This document shows, in pieces, positions 45,523 to 55,384 of a stretch of 64,000 nt of DNA. Both the position numbers and the translations under genes were made by a program. The stretch comes from CAMLHP01 sp035759745. GTDB lineage: Bacteria; Gemmatimonadota; Gemmatimonadetes; Gemmatimonadales; GWC2-71-9. The notes under the pieces were generated by a model that ran no database searches, was not told where the DNA came from, and saw only the letters and a list, made by a program, of their open reading frames with translations. Position 1 is the first letter of the stretch. Every line of letters begins with the position of its first letter. The stretch is from positions 1 through 64,000 of the forward strand of contig DASTUF010000062.1 in NCBI GenBank assembly GCA_035759745.1, given 5' to 3'.

Positions 45523-46632
45523 ATGACTCCGATCCGGACTCTCTCGCACGTAAGCACATTCGCAAGTGTGATGCTGGCCGCGTGTACCAGCGAGGGCCAG
45601 CGAGCCAGCGGGCCGGCCGAGGTGGTGGCGGAACTCGAGCTGGTGCTGGGCGAAGCGGGCGACTCGGTGATCTTCGGTGATGCGCGCGATGTGGCGGTGG
45701 ACGCCGCCGGCCGCATCTACGTCACCGACGGCCAGGCCGCGAGCGTCCGGGTATTCGACTCGACCGGCCAGTTCGTGCGCGCGCTGGGGCGGCTCGGCGA
45801 CGGTCCGGGCGAGTTTGACGTGCCTCAGGGCGTGGAGTTCGGCCCCAATGGGAACGCATACGCGTACGACGGCGATGGTGCGCGGATCAACGTATTTGAT
45901 ACGTCGGGCGCAGTGGTGCTGTCTCACCGGATCCCGGTCAGCAGCTACGGCTTTGTCTGGCGAGGTGGCATCGACTCGTCTGGCCGAATCGTGGACCAGC
46001 AGGTATTTCGGCGTGATACGACTGCGATATGGGTAGTAAGAGTCATGAATCTCGATGCGTCCACTATAGACACATTCGACCTTCCGCCCTGCAGGTTCGA
46101 GCCAGAGCCCTACTACGAGTTCCCCCGCGGCAGCGCCCAGGTTCCCTTTGCCGCAGGCGCCGCTTCGTGGATCGATGTCGCCAGCGGGTCGGTCTGGTGC
46201 GCCCATAGCGGTCGCCCGGCGGCATACCGGTACGCGTTCGGCGCCACCACGGCGATCGATTCACTGGTGAGCTGGGCGACGCCGGCGAGGGTGACTCCGG
46301 AAGAGCGCGCGGAGCAGGTGGAACGGCTGGAGCGATTCGCGCAACAGGCCGGCGGGACGGGCATCGATGCGACGCTCATTCCCGAGGCCAAGGAGGTGCT
46401 GCTTGGACTGAAACGGGACCCCGAAGGCAGGGTCTGGATGACGATCAACGACTCGGCCGGCGCCGCGGCGCATGTTTTCTCGACCGAAGGAGAGTGGATC
46501 GCGCGGGTACGGTTTCCAGATCCGGTGAGCGCGTTTGCGTCCCTGGCCTGGCACGCGAACCATGTCTATGCCGTGGGCGAGGATGCCGACGGCGCACCGG
46601 TCGTGCGGAGGTACCTGGTCGAACTTCCCTGA
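45523..46632 (+). CDS. Beta-propeller (NHL-like) lipoprotein
   Basis: 369 aa. N-terminal signal with a lipobox (SVMLAAC, Cys at about residue 21). The body has NHL/six-blade propeller repeats: DVAVDAAGRIYVTD, VRVFDSTGQFVRALGR, GDGPGEFDVPQGVEF and similar, and late blades GLKRDPEGRVWMTIND and HVFSTEGEWIARV. Such secreted propellers often bind ligands or partners; the target is unknown. It has no close neighbour on its strand and is bordered by repeat copies B and C. Confidence 0.8.
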   Translation: MTPIRTLSHVSTFASVMLAACTSEGQRASGPAEVVAELELVLGEAGDSVIFGDARDVAVDAAGRIYVTDGQAASVRVFDSTGQFVRALGRLGDGPGEFDVPQGVEFGPNGNAYAYDGDGARINVFDTSGAVVLSHRIPVSSYGFVWRGGIDSSGRIVDQQVFRRDTTAIWVVRVMNLDASTIDTFDLPPCRFEPEPYYEFPRGSAQVPFAAGAASWIDVASGSVWCAHSGRPAAYRYAFGATTAIDSLVSWATPARVTPEERAEQVERLERFAQQAGGTGIDATLIPEAKEVLLGLKRDPEGRVWMTINDSAGAAAHVFSTEGEWIARVRFPDPVSAFASLAWHANHVYAVGEDADGAPVVRRYLVELP

Positions 46633-46655
46633 CCGCGTCCAGTGGGTTCCGAGTC

Positions 46656-46758
46656 ATCTCACCACTAAGATGCGAAGGACGCGAGGAAAGCTCCGTGTCC
46701 TCCGTGGCTCCGTGGTTAACTCGATCCCTTCGTGCTCTTCGCGTCTTCTTGGTGAGAT
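46656..46758 (+). repeat. Dispersed inverted-repeat element, copy C
   Basis: Ends are inverted: ATCTCACCACTAAGATGCG at 46656-46674 and CGCGTCTTCTTGGTGAGAT at 46740-46758. The middle carries GGCTCCGTGGTTAACTCG as in copy A. It lies between two convergent genes, the propeller lipoprotein and the ABC exporter permease. Confidence 0.75.
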
Positions 46759-46779
46759 CCCAACTCACTCATCCGGGAG

Positions 46780-48470
46780 TCAGTCCAGCGCAACACCGGC
46801 CGATGCCAGGTCGGTGCGGGTGAACACCGACCCGAACCAGAGCGACATCAGCCACGACTCGCCCAGCAGCGCCAGCGCCGCTACCGCCGCCCCCGCCAGC
46901 ACCGCGAGCATGTCACCCATGCCCCGCGCCAGCCACGCCACGCCCGAGCCCAGGCCCGCGGGAAGGAGCAGCAGCACCAGCAGGGCGAAGACATAGGCGA
47001 TAGCGGTCAGCATGTGCTGCCCCAAGGCCTCGATGCCGCGAGTGGCGGTGACCCGCACCCAGCCAGGGAACAGCAGCGCGGCGCCGTTCTGCACCATCAT
47101 CCCCGCGAAGTTGAGAGACGGGAGCACCATCGCACCGGCAATCGCGCCGACCCCGAGCCATGCGCGGTCCACCGACGGATCCTGCCAGAGGCCTGCCATG
47201 CCCACCAGCAGCATCGCCGCCTGCGCCAGCGTCAGCACCAGCGCGGCGCCAGCTGCTTCCGCGCGTACCAGTGCATCGCTGGCAACCGGATAGCCCCGCA
47301 GCAGATCGAGCTTGGCGAGATCGCTTCGGAGATCGTTGCGGATCCATTGCGCGCCCAGCAGCAGCAGAAAGGCGGCCCAGCTGACCAGCAGCACCCCCAC
47401 GGCCTCGGCCATATGCGGCGCCACGCTTCCCAGCACCAGCATCACCGCCACTGCGCTGACGAATGCCGTGGCCCACACCCGGAAGTTCCCCCAGCGCAGC
47501 AGCTGGGTCACGTTCTTCCAGACCAGGGCGGTGGACGGAGGTCCGGCCGGTGAGAGCTGGAGCATCGGCCGCGAGTAGCGTGGACGTCCCGCCCGGCGAC
47601 CGCCCGGGCGGCCGGACCGAAGCCGGCTGGCCTGCTCGATTGATGCCGCCGCCGCCGCCTCCTCAAAGGCGGTGTCGCTCCGGATGACCCAGAGATAGTG
47701 CAGCAGCAGCACCACCAGTGCGGGCGGCGCCGCCCGCCACCAGGACGCAGCATCCGCCGCCACCATGGGCCCGATCACCGCTTGAAACGGCGCCAACGCG
47801 GCCTGGACCAGTGGCTGCGCCAGCGTGGCACGGAAGGCGTCAAGCTCACCGCCGGGTGGTGACTGCACCAGCGCCACCACCACCGAGACCACCGCGGCGC
47901 ACAGCAGCGCCGTCACCGCCAGCAGCACGCCGATCGTCACGGCGCGGCGCCTGGCGCCGTGTGCCTGGTGCTCGCGCAACGATGTGCGAACGAAGGTCGC
48001 CCCCAGCCGATGGAGGTAAAGCGTGGTCAACAGCGACCAGACCGCAACGGCCCGCATGACCACCGGCAGCCCCGGCCGCACGCCCAGCAGCACGACCCAG
48101 ATCACTACGTTCAGCAACACCACCAGCTGGGTACCGGCCAGCTTGTAGTGCAGCAGGGTGCGCCGGGAGAGCGGGGCGGGGAACAGGAAGTGGACTTCCG
48201 CCAGCGAGAACTTGAGCGCCGAACGCTCCCGCGAGAACAGCCAGCTCCACACCAGCATCGCCACCACCCCCAGCGTGAGGAAGAGCGGAGCGAATTCGAG
48301 CGCGAGCGGATCGGAGTTGGTGGAGCGATTCTGGAAGGCGAAGAACAGCACATAGCCGAGGCCCAGCACCACGGCGATCGCATACCGAGGGTGGCGCAGC
48401 CGCGCCGCTTGCCGGCGAACCCGGTTGCGGGTGCCGGTCCAGAGCAGGTAGAACAGCGCCCGGCTCGAGC

Positions 48471-48474
<4 letters not shown>
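46780..48474 (-). CDS. ABC exporter membrane protein
   Basis: 564 aa with about ten to twelve hydrophobic helices, for example YAIAVVLGLGYVLFFAF near residue 32 and a C-terminal pair. The segment KFSLAEVHFLFPAPLSRRTLLHYK is typical of the putative ABC-exporter permease family (PF16962-like), whose members accompany a single ATPase gene. The ATPase gene lies immediately upstream and overlaps by four bases. Substrate unknown. It ends next to repeat copy C. Confidence 0.75.
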
Positions 48475-49202
<728 letters not shown>

Positions 49203-49292
49203 CGGCTGAGCGCCCCATCGGCCGGAAGGTGAAACTTTGGCGGCGCCAGATACGTTTCGTCTTGCACCATTGGCTTCTTCTCCGAGGCTTTC

Positions 49293-49961
49293 ATGACGCG
49301 TTACTGGATCAAGATCGCGCTGGGTGCGGCGCTGGTGTTCGCCGTCGGGATGATGGTGGTAACAATTGCCAGGGTGGGCAAGAAGACGGTGGAGCACGTA
49401 GCCGAGGGCACCGGACCCATCCGAATCCCGTTGATGCTGGTGCCGTTCCGGCTCGACGGCCAGCGCCTGGGTACCATGCGCCAGCTGACAATCTTCCGTG
49501 ACTCGGCGCAGCGTCCCACCACGCTGGAGTTGAGTGTGGCGATGTCGGATTCGCTCGCGCCTGCCCGGCTGGCCGAGTGCATCCTGGCCCTGATGCCCTC
49601 CAGCGACACGACCGGCATCACGCCGACCAATTTCAGCTGTGCCTCTGCCGCCGACACCGCTGGCAGGCGCCTGGTCCAGTTCGGCGAACTCCACCTCCGT
49701 GATGGGACTGGAAGTTTCCCCTTGCTGGCCCCCGAGGACAAGGTGCAGGAGATCCGAGAGAACTCGGGTGAACGCACCGCTGACCTGGACGAGGCGGCGC
49801 AGGATACCCGGGACTCGATCCGGGAGGTGCGAAGAGAGCTGATCGACAGCATCCGGTCGGCGGCGGACTCGCAGGCGCAGGAGAGGCGAGCCGAAGCGAT
49901 GCGCCTGGTGGACTCGATCGAGGCCAGCCTCGAGTCGCTGGATATGGCCGACGTCCCGTGA
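49293..49961 (+). CDS. Hypothetical membrane-anchored protein with coiled-coil tail
   Basis: Not recognised. 222 aa: one N-terminal helix (WIKIALGAALVFAVGMMVVTI, residues 5-25), a globular middle of about 110 residues with two cysteines (AECILAL, NFSCASA), and a highly charged C-terminal helix (residues about 150-215, EIRENSGERTADLDEAAQD and later QERRAEAMRLVDSI) likely to form a coiled coil. Divergent from the exporter and overlapping the amidotransferase gene by four bases (GTGA). Confidence 0.75.
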   Translation: MTRYWIKIALGAALVFAVGMMVVTIARVGKKTVEHVAEGTGPIRIPLMLVPFRLDGQRLGTMRQLTIFRDSAQRPTTLELSVAMSDSLAPARLAECILALMPSSDTTGITPTNFSCASAADTAGRRLVQFGELHLRDGTGSFPLLAPEDKVQEIRENSGERTADLDEAAQDTRDSIREVRRELIDSIRSAADSQAQERRAEAMRLVDSIEASLESLDMADVP

Positions 49962-50536
49962 TCCTGGTCGTCGACAACTACGACAGCTTTACCTGGAACG
50001 TGGTCCAGCTGCTGGGCGAGCTCGGCGCCGACCCTGAAGTGCACCGCAATGACGCGCTCGATGTGCCGGGGGCCCTGGCTCGGCGCCCCCGCGGGATCGT
50101 GATCTCCCCCGGACCGGGGGCACCCGCCGACGCGGGCATTTCGGTGCCGTTGGTCCGGGCTGCGTTCGAGCATGGCATCCCGCTGCTGGGGATTTGCCTG
50201 GGGCACCAGAGTATCGGCGACGCGTTCGGCGCCACAGTGGGCCGGGCCGACCGGTTGATGCATGGGAAGGTGGGACAGGTAGCGCACACCTCGGAGGACC
50301 TCTTTCAGCAGTTGCCGTCGCCCTTTGCTGCCGCGCGCTACCACTCCCTGGTGGTGCGGCCGGAAGGCCTGCCCTCGTGCCTGACGGTACAAGCCTGGTC
50401 GGCGGAGACCGCCCCGGGCCAGGAGATCATGGGTCTCCGGCATGCCGAGCGCCCCATATTCGGGGTCCAATTCCACCCGGAATCCATCGCCACCGAACAC
50501 GGCCGGACCCTGCTCCGGAACTTCCTCGACGCCTGA
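49958..50536 (+). CDS. Anthranilate/aminodeoxychorismate synthase glutaminase component
   Basis: Class I glutamine amidotransferase, 192 aa, GTG start. Starts VVDNYDSFTWNVVQ; Cys in GICLGHQSIG, and His-Glu in VQFHPESIATE complete the triad. It supplies ammonia to TrpE or PabB; sequence alone does not separate TrpG from PabA, and no chorismate-binding partner is in the window, so it may serve both. It precedes pyrG by 183 bases with its own gap containing a promoter. Confidence 0.88.
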   Translation: MILVVDNYDSFTWNVVQLLGELGADPEVHRNDALDVPGALARRPRGIVISPGPGAPADAGISVPLVRAAFEHGIPLLGICLGHQSIGDAFGATVGRADRLMHGKVGQVAHTSEDLFQQLPSPFAAARYHSLVVRPEGLPSCLTVQAWSAETAPGQEIMGLRHAERPIFGVQFHPESIATEHGRTLLRNFLDA

Positions 50537-50569
50537 CGCAGTCCGCGTGCCATCCGTGCGGCACGATCT

Positions 50570-50598
50570 TTGACTTGCCCCATCCTCCCGGATTACCT
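50570..50598 (+). promoter_or_regulatory. Candidate pyrG promoter
   Basis: TTGACT (50570-50575), 17 bases, TTACCT (50593-50598; TACCTT one base on). The leader to the pyrG ATG would be about 115 bases and contains GGAAGG just before the start. The leader also has two short self-complementary stretches (around 50606-50619 and 50682-50695). Confidence 0.45.
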
Positions 50599-50719
50599 TG
50601 TGGGACATGCAATCGCATGGCTCAGGGTCGGCGCACGCCGGCACTTTCCCGCTCCAATCGTGGTTGGTTCATCGGTCGCCGGCCCACCGGCCGGACGCAC
50701 GTAATGCGGAAGGCGGCGC

Positions 50720-52384
50720 ATGAGTTCGAGTGGCAGCGGCACCAAATACATCTTCGTCACCGGCGGGGTGGTTTCCTCGCTGGGCAAGGGCATCGCGGCG
50801 GCGTCACTGGGGAGGCTGCTGGTCGAGCGCGGCCTGTCGGTGACGATGCAGAAGTTCGATCCCTATATCAACGTGGATCCGGGCACCATGTCGCCGTTCC
50901 AGCACGGCGAAGTGTTCGTCACCGACGACGGTGCGGAAACCGACCTCGATCTCGGCCACTACGAACGGTTCATCGACCGCTCCCTCTCGCAGCAGAACAA
51001 CGTCACCACCGGTCGGATCTACCAGACGGTCATCGCCAAGGAACGCAGCGGCCAGTATCTCGGCTCCACGGTCCAGGTAATTCCGCATATCACCGACGAG
51101 ATCAAGTCGGCCATCCGGCGCTCGGCACCGGGCCACGACGTCGTGATCACCGAGGTCGGGGGCACGGTTGGCGACATCGAGTCGCTGCCGTTCCTCGAGG
51201 CCATCCGCCAGTTCCGCCAGGAGATCGGCCGCGACAACGCGCTGTTCATTCACCTCACGCTGGTGCCGTACATCGCGGCCGCGGGCGAGGTCAAGACCAA
51301 GCCCACCCAGCACTCGGTGCGTGAGCTGATGCAGATCGGGATCCAGCCCGACATCCTGATCTGCCGGAGCGAACGCCCGCTGTCACCCGACATCCGGCGC
51401 AAGATTGCGCTCTTCTGCAACGTGGATTTCTCCTGCGTGGTCGAGAGCCCCGACGTTGCATCGATCTACGAGATTCCGGTGCGGTTCCACGAGCAGGGGC
51501 TGGATGGCGTGGTGTGCGAGCGGCTCCGCCTGGAGACGCCGGAGCCCGACCTCGCGGAGTGGGACCAGATCGTCGAGCGGGTGCTGCGCCCCACCGATGC
51601 GGTCAGGATCGCCGTGGTCGGCAAGTACACCGACCTGCACGACGCCTACAAGAGCGTCCAGGAAGCGCTGATCCATGGCGGCATCGCCAACAACGCGCGG
51701 GTAGACATCGATTGGCTCGGGAGCGATCAGTTCACGGATGCCGGGCGGACCGCGGAGTTGCTCCAGGGCGTCGACGGGCTGCTGGTGCCGGGCGGTTTCG
51801 GGGAACGGGGTGTGGAAGGCATGGTGGAGGCCGTCCGCTGGGCCCGCGAGAACAGCCTGCCGTTCTTCGGGATCTGCCTCGGGCTGCAGGTGGCGATCAT
51901 CGAGTTCGCCCGGAACGTGTGCCAGCTGCCCGACGTCAACAGCACCGAGTTCCAGCCTGATTGCACCTCGCCAGTGATTTCGCTCATGGCCTCGCAGCGG
52001 GACATAACGAGCATGGGTGGCACGATGCGGCTGGGAGCATACGCCGCGCGGTTGCGCCAGGGATCGCGGGTGGCGCAGGCATACGGTGCGACCGAGATCA
52101 GCGAACGTCACCGGCACCGCTGGGAAGTGAGCAACGCGTATCGCGACGTGCTGGCCGAGTTCGGGCTCCGGCTCTCGGGCCAGTCGCCCGACGGTGGGCT
52201 GGTGGAGGTGATCGAGTTGCCCGACCATCCCTGGTACCTCGGCTGCCAGTTCCACCCCGAACTCAAGTCGCGTCCCACGCGGCCGCACCCGCTGTTCACC
52301 GCGTTCGTGCAGGCCGCGCTCGCGCGCCGGCAGGACCAGGGTGCGCTCACCCGTACCGTCGAGCTCGCCGCCTCGCGCCCATGA
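50720..52384 (+). CDS. pyrG: CTP synthase
   Basis: Makes CTP from UTP, ATP and glutamine ammonia (554 aa). Synthetase domain 1-270: KYIFVTGGVVSSLGKGI and the GTVGDIES segment; glutamine amidotransferase domain 295-540: nucleophile in GICLGLQ, and His-Glu in CQFHPEL. It continues into lptC by an ATGA overlap, so lipopolysaccharide-export genes are on its transcript. With carA, dcd and ndk it is the fourth nucleotide-metabolism gene here. Confidence 0.96.
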   Translation: MSSSGSGTKYIFVTGGVVSSLGKGIAAASLGRLLVERGLSVTMQKFDPYINVDPGTMSPFQHGEVFVTDDGAETDLDLGHYERFIDRSLSQQNNVTTGRIYQTVIAKERSGQYLGSTVQVIPHITDEIKSAIRRSAPGHDVVITEVGGTVGDIESLPFLEAIRQFRQEIGRDNALFIHLTLVPYIAAAGEVKTKPTQHSVRELMQIGIQPDILICRSERPLSPDIRRKIALFCNVDFSCVVESPDVASIYEIPVRFHEQGLDGVVCERLRLETPEPDLAEWDQIVERVLRPTDAVRIAVVGKYTDLHDAYKSVQEALIHGGIANNARVDIDWLGSDQFTDAGRTAELLQGVDGLLVPGGFGERGVEGMVEAVRWARENSLPFFGICLGLQVAIIEFARNVCQLPDVNSTEFQPDCTSPVISLMASQRDITSMGGTMRLGAYAARLRQGSRVAQAYGATEISERHRHRWEVSNAYRDVLAEFGLRLSGQSPDGGLVEVIELPDHPWYLGCQFHPELKSRPTRPHPLFTAFVQAALARRQDQGALTRTVELAASRP

Positions 52385-52926
52385 CCGGCGCCCGAGCGCT
52401 TCTGGGCGGGCTGGTTGTCGCCCTTGCTGCCGCTGCCTGCGGCGGTGACGAAATGCGCCCGACCAGCTTGACCGCGGAGGCCGACAGCGCCGACCAGGTG
52501 CTGGTGGGCTTCAGTTACAACGTGCTCCGCAACGGCATCCGGCGCAGTCTGCTGGAGGCGGACACTGCCTTCTACTACGACACGCGGCAGGTGAGCGTGC
52601 TCAAGCGGGTGCGGGCCACCTTTTATGACGACGCGGGCGCACCCAGCACGACGCTGACGGCGGACCGGATGGAATACGACCTTCAGGACGGTTCGATGGA
52701 GGCGGAGGGCAGTGTCATACTGGTCGGGCCGGAGGGCCAGCGGCTGACCGGCCAGGCGCTGGTGTACGACGTGGACAAGAACACGCTGTCGAGCGACCAG
52801 CCCTTCGTGCTGCTGCGCGGCTCGGAGCGCCTGGAGGGCGACGGCTTCGAGGCGGATGCCGACTTCACCCGCTTCCAGGCCCGTCGCATGCGCGGCACCG
52901 CCGCGCCGGGGAGCAGTGGACCGTGA
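52381..52926 (+). CDS. lptC: LptC-like lipopolysaccharide export protein (lipoprotein)
   Basis: 181 aa. Starts with a hydrophobic segment ending in AAAACGGD, a lipobox. The rest is beta-strand-rich: VRATFYDDAGAPSTTLTADRMEYD and MEAEGSVILVGPEGQRLTGQALVYD, the repeated pattern of the LptC/LptA jellyroll. Normally LptC is anchored by a helix; lipid anchoring would be a variant. Identification rests on the fold pattern and on the lptA-lptB neighbours. Confidence 0.75.
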   Translation: MTGARALLGGLVVALAAAACGGDEMRPTSLTAEADSADQVLVGFSYNVLRNGIRRSLLEADTAFYYDTRQVSVLKRVRATFYDDAGAPSTTLTADRMEYDLQDGSMEAEGSVILVGPEGQRLTGQALVYDVDKNTLSSDQPFVLLRGSERLEGDGFEADADFTRFQARRMRGTAAPGSSGP

Positions 52927-54230
52927 CCAGGCTGGCGATCCGGTGCGCATGGGTGATCGCGCTGGTGCTCGGGAGCGCCGCGTCCCTTGCCGCCCAGGGC
53001 CAGGGTCGCTGCCAGATCCGCTTCAGCACCCAGGGCGTCGGAGGCTTCGTGCGCTCGGCCGGCGGCGAGCTCAACTGGGCGTCGGGTGGAGTGGAGATGT
53101 CGTGCGTCGGTCAGCCGGTGTTCATCTCCACCGACAGCGCCGTGCGCTATCCCAACGGCGACGTCGACCTGGTGGGCCGGGTGCGCTACCGCGACACGAC
53201 CGTCACCATTGCCGCCAACCGCGCCCGGTTCCGCCGAGGCACCGAGAGCTGGGAGGCGCGCGGCAACGTGGCGGTGCGCAACCTCGAGACCGGCTCCACC
53301 ATGACCGGTCCATCGATCGACTATTACCGGGCCGTGGCGGGAGTCCGGGACAGTTCTGAGGTGGTGGCGACCGGCCGGCCGCACATCGAGTACTTCGACG
53401 CCGACTCGACGGGCGATGGCACTCGCGAACCCTACCAGATCGATGCGGACCGGCTGCGCGCGCGCGGCAAGTCGCTCATCTGGGCCGGCGGCCGGGTGAC
53501 CATCGACCGGAGCGACCTGTCGGCCCAGGCGGATTCCATGCGGCTGGATACCGGCGAGCGGGATGACGGCACGCTGCTGGGCGGCGATCCGGTATTTCGG
53601 GGGCTGGGGCCGGACAGTTTCGAAGTCCAGGGACGCCGCATCGACTTCCGGCTGCAGCAGCGCGAAGTGACCTGGGTGCTCGCCAGTGACAGTGCGCACG
53701 CGGAGCAGCGGCAGTGGGCCCTCGACGGCGACACCATTGCGGTCAGCGTCGAGAACCGGGCAGTGCAGCGACTGGACGCGTGGGGCACGGTGCGACGCGC
53801 GGTCGGGGTCTCCGACGACTACGACATAAAGGGCGATTCCGTGGTAGTGGAGACGCCGGGCGAGGTGCTGCTCGGGTTGCAGGCACACGGGGATGCCTGG
53901 CTGGGTGGTGAGGTCGACTCGACCCTGCAGGAGCGCGACTGGCTGTCCGGCGACATCGTTCGCGCGGAGTTCGTCGCGGACTCCACGTCGGACAGCACCG
54001 GCAGCCGGCTGGTGGAACTCACCGCGGCCGGCGATGCCCGCTCGTTCCAGGTCACCGAACCCGAGTCGGTGGGAGAGCAATCCTCGCTGGCGTACGTGCG
54101 TGGCAACAGCATTACGGTGCGCATGAAGACCGAGGGACCGGAAGAAGTCGATCGGATCGAAGTGACCGGGCAGGTCGAGGGGGTCCAGCTCGATCCCGCC
54201 GGCCGTTCCCGCTCGATCAGGCCGCAGTGA
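52923..54230 (+). CDS. lptA: LptA/OstA-like periplasmic protein, long form
   Basis: 435 aa from a GTG start; signal peptide ending SLAAQG near residue 26. Three or more OstA-like strand runs are visible (AVRYPNGDVDLVGRVRYRD, ITVRMKTEGPEEVDRIEVTG and others). E. coli LptA has about 185 aa, so this version has more repeats or is related to the LptD N-domain. It presumably bridges LptC and the outer-membrane translocon. It lies between lptC and lptB with four-base overlaps. Confidence 0.7.
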   Translation: MTRLAIRCAWVIALVLGSAASLAAQGQGRCQIRFSTQGVGGFVRSAGGELNWASGGVEMSCVGQPVFISTDSAVRYPNGDVDLVGRVRYRDTTVTIAANRARFRRGTESWEARGNVAVRNLETGSTMTGPSIDYYRAVAGVRDSSEVVATGRPHIEYFDADSTGDGTREPYQIDADRLRARGKSLIWAGGRVTIDRSDLSAQADSMRLDTGERDDGTLLGGDPVFRGLGPDSFEVQGRRIDFRLQQREVTWVLASDSAHAEQRQWALDGDTIAVSVENRAVQRLDAWGTVRRAVGVSDDYDIKGDSVVVETPGEVLLGLQAHGDAWLGGEVDSTLQERDWLSGDIVRAEFVADSTSDSTGSRLVELTAAGDARSFQVTEPESVGEQSSLAYVRGNSITVRMKTEGPEEVDRIEVTGQVEGVQLDPAGRSRSIRPQ

Positions 54231-55384
54231 GCACCAGCTGGCTGGGCGCCGTCTCGCGGCGCGATCCATCGGTCTCGCTCACATTGGCGGCGCTGGTGCG
54301 CGCAGCGGGCCCCCACGGCGCGTCGGGACTGCCCGAGCTGCTCGAGGCGTATCGCGAGACGTTCCTGCTCACCTATCGCGACCTGGTGCGGGGGAACGAG
54401 CCCGACCTCTCCGAGACCGAGATCCGGGAGCACCTCCAGAAGTCGCTCCTGCCTCGGCTCGCGCACGAGGGATGGATCGACGACACCGCCGCGATCGACT
54501 GGGAAGCGATCCAGGCCATCGGCGAGTGGTGGCTCAACGTGGCTGCGGCCCGGGCCGCGTCGTTCGATGCGCTGGTCCTGATCGCGCGTGAAAGCGTCCG
54601 GTTTCGCGACCGCGGCCCGGCCACAAGCGCGCGCAGCGTGCTCGAGGGGATCGAGCTCACCAAGAGCTATCGCCACCGGCGGGTGGTCGATACCGTGAGC
54701 GTGCGGCTGGAGCAGGGCGAGATTGTGGGCCTGCTGGGCCCCAACGGTGCGGGCAAGACCACCAGCTTCTACCTGATCACCGGGCTCATCCGCCCGGAAC
54801 ACGGCAAGGTGCTGCTGGACGGCCGGGATATCACCTCGCTGCCGATGTACCGGCGGGCGCGACTTGGTCTGGGCTATCTGGCGCAGGAGCCCTCGGTCTT
54901 CCGGCGGTTGAGCGTCGAGGACAACATCAGGGCCATCCTCGAAGTGCGAGGTCTGGCGGCCCGGAAGCGGGAGCAGGAGCTCGAGCGGGTGCTGGACGAG
55001 CTCTCGATCCGGCATCTTCGGCGGCACATGGCCTACTCGCTGTCGGGCGGCGAGCGCCGCCGGCTCGAGATCACCCGCGCGCTGGTGACGGAGCCCAAGT
55101 TCATGCTCCTCGATGAGCCGTTTGCCGGCGTGGATCCGATCGCCGTGCACGACATCCAGACCATCGTGGCTGGGTTGCGCCACCGGGGGATCGGTGTGCT
55201 GATCACCGATCACAATGTGGAGCAGACGCTCGACATCGTGGATCGCGCGTACATCATGTTTGATGGCAAGGTGCAGGCGTCCGGCACGGTGCGGGACCTG
55301 GTCTACAACGATCGTGTGGCGCAACGCTATCTCGGGCCGACACTGACGTCGCGACTCCGGGCAAGGTTGGAGGCGGTAGCATGA
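54227..55384 (+). CDS. lptB: LptB with a 137-residue N-terminal extension
   Basis: ATPase of the lipopolysaccharide exporter. The standard LptB part begins at about residue 138 (VLEGIELTKSYRHRR): Walker A GPNGAGKTT at 171-179, signature LSGGERRRLEI, Walker B FMLLDEPFAGVDP, H-loop TDHNV, tail GTVRDLVYNDRVAQRYLG. Before it lie about 137 helical residues of unknown origin (SGLPELLEAYRETFLL, IREHLQKSLLPRLAHEGW, WEAIQAIGEWW). The GTG at 54227 overlaps lptA; an internal GTG at 54638 would give a normal 248-aa LptB but has no ribosome-binding site. Coupled to rpoN. Confidence 0.88.
   Translation: MSTSWLGAVSRRDPSVSLTLAALVRAAGPHGASGLPELLEAYRETFLLTYRDLVRGNEPDLSETEIREHLQKSLLPRLAHEGWIDDTAAIDWEAIQAIGEWWLNVAAARAASFDALVLIARESVRFRDRGPATSARSVLEGIELTKSYRHRRVVDTVSVRLEQGEIVGLLGPNGAGKTTSFYLITGLIRPEHGKVLLDGRDITSLPMYRRARLGLGYLAQEPSVFRRLSVEDNIRAILEVRGLAARKREQELERVLDELSIRHLRRHMAYSLSGGERRRLEITRALVTEPKFMLLDEPFAGVDPIAVHDIQTIVAGLRHRGIGVLITDHNVEQTLDIVDRAYIMFDGKVQASGTVRDLVYNDRVAQRYLGPTLTSRLRARLEAVA

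Noticed and set aside
43809..46779. CRISPR-like reading of the ACAGAG/CTCTGTG repeats
   Set aside because: The units are irregular, inverted and overlapping, without constant-length spacers, and no cas gene is present.
50599..50719. Riboswitch or attenuator in the pyrG leader
   Set aside because: There are two short self-complementary stretches but no conserved riboswitch core, no T-tract terminator and no run of initiating G residues as in known pyrG attenuation.
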